Shown here in pieces: positions 43,431 through 55,544 of a stretch of 64,000 bases of DNA. The DNA is from Lepas anatifera (Eukaryota > Arthropoda > Thecostraca > Lepadidae), in assembly GCA_034440635.1 (NCBI GenBank), contig JAOTON010002065.1, forward strand, positions 620,001-684,000. Reading direction: 5' to 3'. The translations under genes were made by a program, and so were the position numbers. Each line of letters begins with the position of its first letter. Within the stretch, counting starts at the first letter, position 1. Under the pieces are notes generated by a model. The model did no database searches. It saw nothing but the letters and a program-made list of their open reading frames with translations, and was not told where the DNA came from.

Positions 43431-43673
43431 CTGACGAACACACCAGAGCGTCACTAAATACTCAAACAGTGACTGAACACGACGGTGGTAGCAGGGGTCG
43501 ATGGAGTACAGAAAGGTGTGGCTTAAATAGCCAGATCGGTGCCCAGCATCCAGAGAAAATATTTCGAACTCCGGTTCATTCATGCTCAATGTATAGATTC
43601 TCTACTGTTTTGGGCGATTTTTCTGTGGTATGGGGTGCGAGTGCACAGCCTGTTACCTCCCACCGGCGGCTAG

Positions 43674-44152
43674 CAGGGGTGGATCCAGCTGGTTTTTTTA
43701 GGGGGGCAAACCCATGTCACTCTTCGGCTTTAATAAGAAGTTGAATGGTTGAGGCGGTGGCTGCGAGAGAGCCTCTCTTTATATATTCTTGTAAACTTTG
43801 AAACCAAAACTTCGTATCTTCTTGTATATTCTTGTATGTATGTATAAACTTATATACTTTTTATTTCCTCACCATTTGCAGAGAAATAGGATGCAAATGG
43901 TAAACTTCGTACGGGCTATGAAAACAATCGTCCTCCAAAATCGGAAAAACCTCAGTTTTGATGCTCGGCAGGGAAACTTCTTTGGTGTTCAAAGAGAAAA
44001 CGGACAGAAGCGCCCAATTTTTTCTTTTTTACAAATGATCAATTATGAAACAATAGATTGTTTGGCGAGAGACAGGAGGGGCGCTGAGCGGGGTTTAGGC
44101 CCTGCTGTTTCCTTTGGAGCATTACCGGATTACCGGCTTGGATCCATCCCTG
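43674..44152 (+). mobile_element. hAT-type MITE, 479 bp
   Basis: The ends CAGGGGTGGATCCAGC and GGCTTGGATCCATCCCTG are inverted. It is flanked by GCGGCTAG (43666-43673) and GCCGCTAG (44153-44160), an 8-bp target duplication with one mismatch. There is no transposase frame. Confidence 0.8.
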
Positions 44153-44254
44153 GCCGCTAGTCTCCCAAAATAGCGCATCATAAACGCAAACTGTCAGATC
44201 GTGTACAGTATCTGAGCCGCAACAAACCACCCCAGGCCGCCCCAAGCTAGTGCG

Positions 44255-45310
44255 ACCCAGCATGCCACCTTGCAGTAAGCACTCTGGCACAGCACAGCTA
44301 CCGCCTTACATAGGTACTGCGGCACAGCACAACATCCCGCGGTAAGCACTGCGGCACAGCATACCGACTTGCGGTACAGCATACCACCCTACAGCACTGC
44401 GGCACAGCACAAAACCCTGCAATAAGCACTGCGGCAGAGCATATCACCTTACAGTAAGCACTGCAGTACAGCATACTACCCTATAGTAGGCCCTATGGCA
44501 CAGCAAACTACCCCGCGTTTAGCCCTGCGGCGCAGTATATCACACTCTAGAATTGCAGCACAACATAGTCCCCACAAAGTACTGCGGTACAGTATACCAT
44601 CCCGTAGTAATGCGGCACAGCATACCACACTTTAGCATTACAGTACAAAATAGTCCCCACGAAGTACTGCGGTACAATATACCCATGCAGTATTGCGCCA
44701 CAGCATACCTCACCGCAGTGGCGGATCTAGCCAGGTGGTTTGGGAGGGGCAAACCAAAGTCGAAAAGCAAAAAAACGTCGCGCAGTGAAAAATTGCGTTA
44801 CAATACGCCTTTTCGGTAGGATTTTGGGAACTGGAGACGAAAAGCAAAAAAACGACATGGGGTGAAAAATATAGACTCAAGATACTTTTTTTCCTATCCA
44901 AGCCCCAATATTTACACTGAACTTCACTAATTCTGTTTGAAGTTGAGAGTTGAAGCACCAAAATCTTGCTTACAAGCTAAAAAGGAGTCGGGGAAAAGGA
45001 GGACGATCGCTTTGGGGGCAAAAACATAGTTTTGCCCCGAGCTTTTCCGTTTGGGGGCAATTGCCTTTTTGCCCCCCCTCGATCCGCCACTGCCTCACCG
45101 TAGCATTACGGCAAAACCCAGACCCCACTTAGTACCACGGCACAGTATACAGTACAGTACTACAGTAATGCGGCACAGCGTCCCACACTGTAGCGTTGCG
45201 GCACAACATAGTCACCACCAAGTACTGCGGCACAGTATACCACCCTGCAGTAATACGGCACAGCATACCACACTGTAGCATTGCGGCACAACATGGCACA
45301 CTGGGGCAAC
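44255..45310. repeat. GCGGCACAGCATACCAC satellite, split by a hAT MITE
   Basis: Diverged tandem words (ACTGCGGCACAGCATACCAC, TGCAGTAATGCGGCACAGC) fill 44255-44707 and 45101-45310. A further fragment is at 47900-47975. Confidence 0.85.
44716..45092 (+). mobile_element. hAT-type MITE, 377 bp, perfect 8-bp duplication
   Basis: The ends CAGTGGCGGATCTAG and CGATCCGCCACTG are inverted. The flanks CCTCACCG at 44708-44715 and 45093-45100 are identical, so it inserted into the surrounding satellite. Confidence 0.92.
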
Positions 45311-45319
45311 TGGGCTTCA

Positions 45320-46318
45320 AAATAGGTCAAAACCTCGTAACTAAAAAATACTTTGATTAAGAATACTTTTTTGTGCTCAAATGAAAGCTGTTGCTCTGAG
45401 CTGCATTACCCAGCCACAAAACATTGGGTATCTACACCAGGTCATATCAGATAGACTATTTTTCAAGGTTTATAAATATCGGAATTCGATTTCGTTCTTT
45501 CCAGTTTTGCAGACACTCAATGAGACAGAATCAGATAAGGCGGGTCCAGTGACGGTTAAGATGTAAGGAAAAAAACAAAAGTAGCATTTCAAAAACCGAT
45601 CCGACATATTCAAGGTCATCATAGGTCAGAGGTCTTGCGAAGCCTTCACTCTGGTTTAACTATTAAGTACCACATGATAAATAATGGCACAAATTCACTC
45701 TTTCACTATTTGACATCTTTAAATCCAGTACCGAACCATATCGAAACTTCTCGGGTCATGTGCGGGAGCTGCATTTATTGACACAATAATGTTAAGCGCT
45801 ATTTCAGGGAATTATTACCGTCACTCTTCTCATAAAATGAGCACAAACATGCGGAAACAGACAACACATTAAACTCACAGGGAATGTTCATTAAATCATG
45901 CGACCTCTTTTGCATCTTTGTGTAACTCTCCTATTTAACATCCCGCGTCCTTTTATCCACCCTTCTATCCATTAACCCCGAAAATTATCGTTGAAGTCTA
46001 GGTAAGTTCTTAAAGCAGTCTTACATCCAAGTACCCACTCATGCACCATCGAATTATTAATGGTTAGTACCATTATCTTTCAGCTTATAAAGAGGATTAC
46101 TGCCAGGCTCGAAACCTCCGATGTCATGGGCCTTCTGGATTTTTATATCATCGGAGATCATGTTACCACGAGGTCATTGGTGATAAGCAGGTACTGGTAC
46201 TGATCAGTGATTGTCAACTATGGATGTCTTTCTGGTATGATATTGCCTGAATGCAAGGTGACCTCTATTCCTTGCCTCCTGGGCCTCCTCCATGCATGCT
46301 CCTATGGAAACTTTCAGG
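45320..46318. other. No gene seen
   Basis: Mixed DNA with a short AGGTCA-rich relic near 45590-45640. No exon is supported. Confidence 0.4.
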
Positions 46319-46326
46319 CTCTCAGT

Positions 46327-46563
46327 CATAAGCGTGCCACCGGCAAAGAAGTGGGGGGGGCAGCCAAACTTCAAACTGACGCTGACAAAAAACTTCCCAC
46401 GTTAGGACCAAATACTGTTCGAATTTGGGCTCCTCGTTGCCTTCTGCAGCGGCTGGTGATAAGAATGTCCGGTTTTCTCCCATTTTGATTGAGATCAGGA
46501 AATTTTTGGCCAAAAAGTGAGGGGGGGTTCAGGCCCCCTGGCCCCCCGGTGGCGACGCCCCTG
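46327..46563 (+). mobile_element. hAT-type MITE, 237 bp
   Basis: The right end GGTGGCGACGCCCCTG pairs with the decayed left end CATAAGCGTGCCACCGG. CTCTCAGT is duplicated perfectly at 46319-46326 and 46564-46571. Confidence 0.85.
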
Positions 46564-46707
46564 CTCTCAGTAACATCTTCCCCGTGCATTTGCACCTTAT
46601 GTATGGTTGCCGGCATGCTGTACCATGGGTACACGTTTACAAACAGCCTCGCTGTCTCTACAGCATAGGCCAGATACTTCTCAATTTCGATTGTTGATGA
46701 TGATGAT

Positions 46708-46880
46708 CAGGGGCGTAGCCAAGGGGGGGGGACAGGGAAAGCCGCTCCCTGAGGGTCCGAAGGGTCCCCCTGAGGACACGATTCTGTAACAAGCATGGCC
46801 CTTTTACCCATCAGGGGCCTTTTGGCGCTGTCGCAGGGGCCCTTTTCGGGGCGCCCCCCAGTGAAATTCTGCCTTAGCCC
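46708..46880 (-). mobile_element. CAGGGGCGTAGCC hAT MITE, reverse copy
   Basis: Begins CAGGGGCGTAGCC; the interior (GGCGCTGTCGCAGGGGCCC) is the reverse of the copies at 48991 and 61323. The flanks ATGATGAT and ATGATGAG form a near-perfect 8-bp duplication. Confidence 0.82.
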
Positions 46881-47059
46881 ATGATGAGGATAGTGCGGCT
46901 AATATTACCGAAAACCTTTGTAGCAGATCCAGGCTTATCCCAGTAACCTCGCTGAACTGTCGGACGTTCCCGAAAGAACGGCGGGTTGTGTTTCCTTCAT
47001 TAGCTGTGCCGTTGCCCCCCCCTCCCGCCTTTGGTTGATCGACGACCAGACTCATGGTA

Positions 47060-47670
47060 GCACAAAAAATTCCTGTAAATCTCTTTTGTTTTTTAACAGC
47101 GTCCTTCTTGTCGTAGTTTTGAGCTCTCTGTGAACAAATGGGTGACTCTTCTCTGATCTTCCCTCATCCTCAGTGCGCGTGTTAAAATCGGTTTTTGCAC
47201 AGATTGAATCTCTGCCCAGCGTCTTGCAAGTCCGCCTTCCCCTGTCACGACTCGACCACGGCGCCCTGTCAGCAGTCCTCACTCCAATTGCCGCGCAACA
47301 TGAGCCGACGGCCGCCGTAGCCGCCGGCCTCACAGCGCTACTTGGACTACATTGCCGCGCAAAAAGTGTCATATCTCCCCTGGGACAACTGATGCCGAGC
47401 TAATTTTTTCACGGCTGGCTAGAGGACACAACATTGCATCACTACCTATAAATTTCGAAGTGAAACTCGCTGTGCGTTTTTTCGCAGGTCTAACGAAGCT
47501 TAGGATTTGAGAATACGTTAGAAGCTTTACATGTCCTAATAGTTACACGTACTATCAGGCTCTTATTGTCAAATTTCGTACTTTTCAACATTGAGTGTCT
47601 TCAGGGCGTTCTCAGCTTTCCATTGATATAAATAGATACTGGTTTTGTGACTGCGACCATGGATGATAAT
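47060..47670. other. No gene seen; lone TTAA-element end
   Basis: CAGTGCGCGTGTTAA near 47173-47187 is a family 1-like right terminus without a recognisable body. GC-rich open frames overlap on both strands at 47170-47400 and are unassigned. Confidence 0.35.
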
Positions 47671-47689
47671 GCATCAGAATGTGTACCTC

Positions 47690-47765
47690 CTCTCGAGTCA
47701 ACTTGACGCCGAGCTGCAGCGTGTTTAATGCGCTGTGTTAGAGCATCTGTGCAACCGGCTAAAGA
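47690..47765 (-). CDS. Weak candidate minus-strand exon
   Basis: A good pyrimidine tract and acceptor (TTTTTCTCTTCTTTAG) precede a short open segment ending GAGAGGAG|GTACAC. Two frames are open; one reads LQLGVKLTREEVHILM, reminiscent of EF-hand-type helices. No neighbouring exon was found. Confidence 0.2.
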
Positions 47766-48124
47766 AGAGAAAAATGGATACAATTATGCTTTTCCAAGTT
47801 TTTAGACATTTCTCTGTCAGAGCCAAACGATTAAGTCCGATTTCGAAGATGTCAAAATTGGAGGTTTTGGCCGGTTTGGAGGCCATTTGCCCCAGTGTGC
47901 ATGGTCCCCACTAAGTACTGCGGCACAGTATACGACCTTGCAGTAATGTGGCACAGCGTACCACAGTTCGGGTTTTTTTATATATAAATTTTGTTCGAGT
48001 TGTTCCTGGTAAGGCTGCTGGAGTCGAAGTCTCACTAAAGTCATCAAGGAACTTGTCACGGAGACCCCGACCCCACCACCCGAACCAGCAACTCCCTCAA
48101 TGGAGGGTTAATTTAGAAGCCAAA

Positions 48125-48335
48125 GTTTAACGTCCCACAAAGCACAGGGACGGCCGCCCTGCTCAGGTCACCCTCTCACCAGTCAGTTGCCAGCCGACCT
48201 GTGCGTCGGGTAAACTATTGAGCGCCGGAGCGTCTCAGGGGAACCGATCCCAAGCCTGGACATGCACTGCCACTGCATGCTTCTGAGCAGCGGGCCGGAG
48301 CCCAACGCTCTACCAACTGAGCTACCGGGGCGGCG
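48125..48335 (-). repeat. tRNA-derived SINE, reverse
   Basis: On the minus strand it opens GCCCCGGTAGCTCAGTTGG (A box TAGCTCAGTTGGTAGAGCG) and has a B-box-like GATCGGTTCCCC. A unique body ends GTGGGACGTTAAAC. This is the layout of a tRNA-headed SINE. Confidence 0.75.
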
Positions 48336-48589
48336 TATTGTGGTATAAAGACATGGTCTTACTGCAGAGAATTATGACTTTCCCTGTAAGATGTGCTCCT
48401 TGTCTCTGAGAGGGATAGGTGCACGGTTCCTGCAGGCAAAGTTATCGTGCTCTAATTCGGGAATGTGTACCGTAAAAGATAGTTCAAGGCACGACTTAAA
48501 CATACTTGAAAAATATCTTACATACCAGCCGAAAAATTCAGGACTCCGAGCTGCACTAATAAAGGTAACAATCATAATTTGTGTGGCTT

Positions 48590-48758
48590 ATCGACGCACC
48601 AGCTTCCAGGGTCATATGGCGTCGCCAACTCCTTCTCTGTTGGAATGGTTTCTCGGGAGCCAGCTTGCTCCTTGCTCAGGGAAGCCTACGGGCCTTGAAT
48701 CCAGGTCGTCTGCGTGGAAGCCAGCTACGCTGACCACTCCACTACTGCGCCACCGCAT
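48590..48758 (-). repeat. Second tRNA-derived SINE, reverse
   Basis: On the minus strand GCGGTGGCGCAGTAGTGGAG and a B-box-like GGATTCAAGGCC are followed by a body ending in GACCCTGGAAGCTGGTGCG. It is a different family from the SINE at 48125. Confidence 0.65.
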
Positions 48759-48990
48759 TACTTAATATGTTTTTCTTGTATCAATATATATTCTTTGCAT
48801 TAATAAATAGTGCACGGGGTCCCTCATATTTCTATGGGGCCCCTATCCCCGACCTCGAAGGAGCCTTCAAGCTTAGAGGGCCTCCGCACTGAAGCGAGCC
48901 CGAAGTTCAGTTTTTCAATAAATATAATTCTAACCAGGTTTCTGCGCTGAGTGATATCCTTCTTTGCTAGTCAGTGGCCTTCATTGTGTT

Positions 48991-49182
48991 CAGGGGCGTA
49001 GCCAGGATTTCGTTCAGGGTGGGGGGGGCGGTGTCCCGAAAAGGGCCCCTGCGACAGCGCCAAAAGGGCTCTGATGCGTAAAAAGTGTCCTGCTTGTTAC
49101 ACAATCGTGTCCTCGAGGGCCCTTCGCGCCCTCAGGGGGGGGAGGCGGCTGTCCCTGCCACCCCCCCTTGGTTACGCCCCTG
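48991..49182 (+). mobile_element. CAGGGGCGTAGCC hAT MITE, 192 bp
   Basis: The ends CAGGGGCGTAGCCAGG and TTGGTTACGCCCCTG are inverted. The flanks ATTGTGTT and GATGTGTT match at 6 of 8 positions. Confidence 0.82.
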
Positions 49183-49717
49183 GATGTGTTACACGTGACT
49201 GTCCCTGGATGTGTTAGACTTAACACGCGCACTGACGATGTTCTGAGCCACGTTTGCTTTGCCCGTTCCTCTGAGATCTCAAGAACTGCGATAGATAGCG
49301 AAAAACGGCAAACGGTATTGGGTAGCCAATCCAATTCTTTATCAAAAATATTTGAAAAAAATTGTTGCCAGGTCACATTTGACCTTCGCCCTAGTGGGGA
49401 TCATTTTAGAGCCCCTCCCTCGGATTTCTCCAAAGTGACCGGAAAACGGCGGCGCGCAGCGCTGCCAAACTTAGTCTAGCTTTTCCTCTTTATCATATTT
49501 ACATATTTCCTTAGATTTTAGCTCAAGGTCATATCAGTTCAAGACACCAGGCCAGGTGAAGTGGCCTCACTTCAAAAGTGATTAGCAAAACTGCACTTCA
49601 AAACTGCATAACAAAAAAGAGTCGATCGGTCAAGTTGAAACTCATATCACATAGTGAGGCAAACAGGAGCTAGAGCATATGTTCCGGGATTTTCGATATT
49701 GGTGACCTAAGGTCATG

Positions 49718-51175
49718 TAGCCGATCGCCGATCAGGGAGGCGGGGCATCTTGCGGGGGGCACCATCCGGATCGGGGGGCGGGCGCGCACCCAGGGGGAGG
49801 CAGCGGGCCCGGTCCCCCAAACGCTTTGGCTCCAAGGTGCCGCTCCCATCCATGTGGAGCGCCGAAGGCGCCCATCGAGGGGAAGGATGAGCCTTCACTT
49901 GACTTTTAGAGGCAGTGCTACACTGACTGCCGCCCCTGTACCCAACATGCCGCCCCTACACCAGCTTTGGTGCCCCTGCACCTAACAAGCCGCCCCCTAA
50001 AAAATTACACTAGGTCTGTGGAGCAAACAATTCACCGCTCTCACCCCCCCAGGATGCAAAATTTTGCTGCTATTTGGGCGAACAAGTGCGTCCCCTGAGG
50101 CAAAATACCGCTCCCTCTACTGGCCTGCTGCCCCTTCTCGTCAGCCGCCCCATCCCCCCCTCCCCCCGCCTCCAGCTAGACTCACTCCAATGTAACAAGC
50201 CCACTGCCCACAATGCAAGGCACCAGCGGGCGTGCTCGAATGCTGTAAGCTGCGATGCCTGGTGACTGACCGGCCCAGCACAGCCGGGACGGGTAGGGGA
50301 GGATGAAATGTCAGCGCAGTTTGGGATTGCAATAAATATGTTTTGCCGTCTCAGGGAATCTCACCTGTGAGAGGGTTCAGAAAAAATTGTTGTAATACAA
50401 AAACACCATTTAGAGTTTTTCTGTGTGCTTCCATGCTCCATTCGGTGGCGGCAACCAAATAATTCATAAGTCGCGATGTTACTTTGCATGTACACTGCCA
50501 AAGTGAAGAACGTCATCACGCTCCTGAGGGGAGGGGTTGGAAGCGACACTTTTGGGGGCCCATCAATCTCTCAGGGGGCACCATGACCATTTCAGGGGGC
50601 AATGAGGGTCGACGGGTACACCTGCCCCTGGATGACCCCCAAATTCAACTATATGTTCTCCAGCATTTCGGGCCCTGTGTTCCCGGCCCCCAGCCATCAG
50701 CCTTTACTTATTTAAGCTTATATTATATGAAACTAAATATACTCTCGTGCGGGGTAACATAGACACCATGTCCATCTTGCCCCACACGTGGTGTCCGTCT
50801 TACCCCACTTTGCTCTTCCTAAACAAACTTGGATATGAGTCGGACGTCATTGCGATTACACAGTCAGCGTATCCGTTGAACAAAATGTAACATCTTGAAG
50901 AACTATATTACGTAGTACCAATAAAGTATCTATAGAAACATCCGTGCAATGACCTTACGAATTCAATTGTGAAAAAAACACTTGAGTTGCAGTTTTTACT
51001 ATTATGAAAATTGCATAAAACCTAGAGAGCTCACCGGACCCAACGTTGCTATCCGACCGACACACGCTAAAAGGAAGCGTATTACACGCTTTTCCCGGTC
51101 GTGACACTGTCAGTTCGTCCCAAACAGGGGGTGTCCGTCTTACCCGTGGTGTCCATGACCCCCCACTTTCCCCTA
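49718..51175 (+). mobile_element. TA-flanked element, left-truncated copy
   Basis: Nearly identical to 7275-8878, with the same right end CCCACTTTCCCCTA. It lacks the left ~430 bp and the 131-bp segment present in the other copy. It lies at a TA inside the family 4 element (GGTCATG-TA ... TA-CAGAGCATG). Confidence 0.85.
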
Positions 51176-51446
51176 CAGAGCATGACCTCCCCATTGTAAA
51201 TGCATGAGGAAATCACGAAATGAGCTTTTATCAGTATGTATCGATGTAATTAACTTCAGATAGCGGTCAGGACTTGCCCTTAGCCCATTTCTGAAGTTTA
51301 TACCAAAACCATTGGCCTGTGACCTTTGAAAGGTCACCTAAGGTCAAATAAACATTTTTGGTGTTTTACTCTATACATTTTGAATACAAAAGATATAACT
51401 TGTATTGTGTCATCAAAGTGTTTGAATGGTCCCTGCAAGTCAAATG

Positions 51447-52478
51447 TTAACCCTCGCCCCACCGGAAGGGGGCCATCGATGGCCCCCTAAGGTTTTTCCG
51501 GGAGAGCAGAAAAACGACGAGGCGCAGCACCGCGGTTGAGGGCTCTACCTCTCACTGCATCATTTTCCCATCATCCCTGAAATTTTTTACCCTGGGTCAC
51601 CCAAGGTCAGGTCACCAGACGAGGTCAACCAAGGTCACCTCACTTCACCTTTAGAGCTCTGTAAGAGCTACATTTCAAAGTCGATCGATTTGAAACTTTC
51701 TACACTTCATGACCCTTCCAGGGTCTACAAGGTGTATATCCGGGATTTTTTCGATTTCGTGCCCTGAGGTCAGGTCACGAGGCGACCTCTCCCATTGGAA
51801 AAGCATGGGGAAAAGCTATTTCATGATATAAAAGCCACAAAAATAATTGCAAATACTCAGACTGCTCAGAACAACGTTTTTGGACACCCTTTCACGGATC
51901 CCAGGGGTCATATTTGCCCTTTGACTTTTCCAAGGTCATCCAAGGTCACCAGAGGTCAAAAACAGTACTTTGACAATAACTTTTGACCTAATTGAGCTAG
52001 AGCGGTGAAACAAACACCTTCGTGTTTGTCTTGTCACTGGCTTTCATTTGATATACAGCAGGGTCACTTTTTGACCTTTCGTGACCTCAGGTCATATTAG
52101 GTCACGAGGTGACCTCTGGCGGTCAAACCACTGGCGGGAGGTCTTTACGTTCCACATAGCGGAAAAAGTACTGGCAATTTGCTATCAAATGTACTTTACC
52201 AGGCCTCAATAGCTCTAATGGCATAAGAGTTATGCACAGTTTGCTTAATCATTGCATATTTGAGTGAAAATAGCCGATCTTGACCTAATTTGACCTCTGG
52301 AGGTCAAACCATTGACCTGAGCACTAAAACATGCGAAGTAATTTCTTACTGAATTCACGCGAGCTTTCTATTGCACTTTGCAGATTTGCGCTAACGCCCA
52401 TATTTTCGGAGTTAGAGGGGGGGCCATCGATGGCCCCCGGTGGGCGAAGGTGGCGCCGGACCCCCGGTGTGGCGCGGG
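51447..52478 (+). mobile_element. TTAA family 3 element (copy 3b), nested
   Basis: Begins TTAACCCTCGCCCCACCGG and ends GGTGTGGCGCGGG without a right TTAA. The family 4 sequence is continuous across it (GTCAAATG / ATATACAT). Confidence 0.78.
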
Positions 52479-53389
52479 ATATACATAATGACTATACCAG
52501 GTCAAATTGGGTCAAACCGTTGACCTGGGTCAGGTCAAATTTGAATTGGACCTGACATATCAATATTATTTATCATTCTATTCTTATTGACAAGAGAATT
52601 GCAATGGTGCACTAACTATGGCTGCATCTTGCTTGGTTTGAAAGTTATTAGCGAAAAAGGAAACGCCCTTCTGCATGGGCGGCTATGGACGTTCCCAAGA
52701 ACACACCGAATATTTAGTGACCTGCAGTTCCCTAGGCTTTGACCTGACCCGAAAATGATTGTCACTTTTATGAAAGAGAAACTCAAGAGCTTTTGAATGG
52801 TGTTCAAAAATATTTTTAGCGATCTTAGTTTCTGACATAAATGAGATCTTCATAGTACACCTCATATAAACAATTTTTTACCTATTTTCGCCTCTGGTGA
52901 CCGTGATATTGAACTGACGAGAAAAATGATAAACCTATCTTCGATGTCATTTTTGAAGAGGTGTCGATGGCTGTTCTGCGCTTTGTTCTAGCTCTCATAG
53001 TTTTATAGATAGTGGGGTCTTCTTTATCCCTACCAGGGCGAAGGTGGCTCGTACCTGCCACCGGGGCAAGGGGTTAGGTCACTAGAGGTCAAGGCATGCC
53101 ATCATAGGGTTAAAATTTAATTGAAGCTTTTCGGTCATTTCATCTGAACATGTAAAGATAGAGCAATAATATCTAGGTATTTGGACCCTCGCTGCAAGCC
53201 GAATCAAATGATATATAATATGACCTTGCTAGGTCAAATCAGGTCACATCAGGGATTTAACCTGAACTGAGGTCATATCAAGATTCAATTGGGTCAAAAT
53301 ACATATCATTAGAACTGCAAAGACAAGACAAATATCATCCAGTTAAAATAAATTCTCTATCACAACTATTACTAAGTTATTCAGTTAAC

Positions 53390-54198
53390 TTATAACTAAC
53401 ATTAACTTATATTTCTTAGAATGAGAGGACACTTCAGCCCGTCCTCCGTGCGAACTTCCTACTACGCGCATGTGCGCTCAGTACTTGAATATGGATGTGT
53501 TTTCTGGGCAGGTGCAGCCAGGGTACACTTAGAAAGACTGGAGAGAGTACAACATAAATTTTTGATTTTGCTCAACCATCACTCTCCACATCGTGCTGCG
53601 TCCCACACCCTATCATATTCTGACCCTCTCCAACATTATCACATATCATCTTTAAAATCTCGTAGAAATTATTATGATCTTATGTTCTTGAGAAACCTTT
53701 ATCGCGGACGCATTGACTCTTGTTTTTTAGTCAGCTCATTTTCACTGTCCACTCCATTAAGAATCAATCGCAATTTGTCGCTGTTTAGAGTTCCGTGTGC
53801 TAGAGTGAGCACTGTTAAGAACAGCCTTTTTGTAAGGATGCCCCGTGAAGTCAACAGGTTTCTACAAAAATGCCCAACGTCGGACTTCTTTCATGACGAT
53901 TATTGCACGTTTCGGAGAAAGTTTTTTGAAAAATTTGAGAGTATTGTGATTTAGGGTCTGTTTGAAACCAACACAGTATATTTTAGCGTTGTATTGGATT
54001 TTATTATTCCGTATGTGTTTTTTATAAATGTATACAATATGTTTTAGGGCGCATTTTTAGCGATGTGAGCATGATGTTTTATTATTCTGTAAGTGTTGCT
54101 ATCATTCGTGCATGTATGTACATAATTTTATCACAATGACTTCGTCCATAATTGGGAATACCCGTCGATGATTGAATAAATAAATTGAAATTGAAATT
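53390..54198 (+). mobile_element. 5'-truncated non-LTR retrotransposon
   Basis: It comprises a reverse-transcriptase C-terminal frame, a 3' UTR and a TTGAATAAATAAATTGAAA-type tail at 54172-54198, inserted in family 1 DNA. TTAAC occurs at both edges and may be the target duplication. Confidence 0.75.
53421..53954 (+). pseudogene. Reverse transcriptase C-terminal fragment (non-LTR element)
   Basis: It has 177 intact codons. YAHVRSVLEYGCVFW and LERLERVQHKFL are the typical end-of-RT blocks of Jockey/I-like elements (Y..VRS.LEY....W and LE..Q..F). The catalytic RT motifs and the endonuclease lie upstream in full elements and are absent, so this is a dead 5' truncation. The open frame suggests a fairly recent insertion. 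The exact clade cannot be set from this piece. Confidence 0.8.
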
Positions 54199-54509
54199 AA
54201 CACCATTTTCCCATGTATTTCCAATGGAGAGGTCATGGCTCGTACCTTGCCCTTGGTCATCGATATAAAAAGATACGGGAAAAACAAATAAAAAACTAGG
54301 TGGGCCTATTATTAGTTATGAATTTCAATTGGATAAGCTCACTCTGTTCTAACTTATGATATCTTAAACTTTTTTTGAGGTGAGGTCACTTGTGATCTGA
54401 CCTGATATAATCTAGCCTTAGATATTTGGAAGAAAATAAGTTGTAAAAAGGATCAGAGAAAAGGTATGCCAACCATGGTGGCGCTACGCGCCACTGTTTT
54501 TATGCTTAC

Positions 54510-55540
54510 GCTCCATGTGCCATTTTCTTCGTCGGGCAGGGTCTCCTCCAGTTCAATGACACGACACTGGAATATGAAATTGTTGCTGCCACAAAAGTGT
54601 CTCTTCCATTTATGAGGCCTCGTGTATCTGTTGGGGCGGGGGAGGGGCTCTTATGCATACCAGTGGCGTTTATATAAGTATGGTAAGCTACCAGTGGCAC
54701 AGGAGACTTCATTTTCTAGAATTAGTGCCTCGACCCAGCACCTAGGGAAGTATCAATGTCCAATAGGTAATATTGGAGAGACAAAGATCCATGGGCCAAA
54801 CCAATGATGGTTAAAAGCCCAATATGTTGTATGAGTGCGTCGTGTGGTGCTCTGACTGGGCCTATAGGCAAAAATATTCCCGAGCTGTCCGATAGTTAAA
54901 ATCTAAGAATTCCTGAGAATCTAAGTTTTTCTTAGACTTCTAACACAAAATCTGAGAAAATCTCTAAAATTTATAATTCAGACTTCTTAGATTTGGCTAG
55001 AGTTAAGCAAGGCGCAGATCCTCAAAAGTCTCGAATGCAAGAGGAGGAATGCGAAGGAGTACTCTGAGCGAGGAAATGTATCTTTTAATCTTCCTAAAAT
55101 GTAATATAAACTTGTTACAGCTCGTTCAACCGCGATCAAACTGGACCAGCACCAGCCCACTACAATCCTGATGACGACCCTTTCATCACTCAGGCCAGAG
55201 TCTGCAATCGCGGACATCCGTCATATCACTGCGCACTGACGTGGATCAATCTGTCGCACCTCCGCTGCGTAACGGGTCGTATGTGATGTGACCGTGACGC
55301 ACATCACGCCAAAGGACAGAAATAGCTCGACAGCCGGGACAGATTTAGATGACTAGCACAATACCATGCTTATCACTCACCTGTGAAGTTCGGAGCGGCT
55401 GCCGACGCCAGTCGAGGCGTCAGTCCCGGCTCTCCGCCGTTGCACGTTCTCCCACCTCGTAAACAAGCGACGGCACGGCCGAACGAGCAGCCGACGCCGC
55501 CAGCCAATCACGACTGAGCACACATCACGCTGGCGTCACA
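54510..55540. other. No gene seen
   Basis: Mixed DNA with AGATTTTCT-like low-complexity near 54890-54990 (TCTAAGAATTCCTGAGAATC). No exon is supported. Confidence 0.4.
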
Positions 55541-55544
55541 GCCA

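Larger units (their letters stand above)
49379..53077 (-). mobile_element. TTAA family 4 element, reversed, carrying two nested elements
   Basis: It is the reverse complement of the intact copy at 57338-58543. Its pieces are 49379-49717, 51176-51446 and 52479-53077, and it ends CCACCGGGGCAAGGGGTTA. It sits at the TTTAA of the host family 1 sequence CACATTTAAGGTCAC. Confidence 0.8.
49220..54505 (+). mobile_element. TTAA family 1 copy split by nested elements
   Basis: The left part, 49220-49380, begins TTAACACGCGCACTGACG. The right part, 53077-54505, resumes exactly where the left stops (GGTCAC, AGAGGTCAA, ATGCCATCATAGGG). It reaches the GGCGCTACGCGCCAC hairpin but lacks the final terminus. 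Between them is a reversed family 4 element; a retrotransposon piece interrupts the right part. Confidence 0.8.

Noticed and set aside
48125..48335. Functional tRNA gene
   Set aside because: The A-box arm is good, but the 73-base cloverleaf is not completed and a long body follows, as in SINEs.
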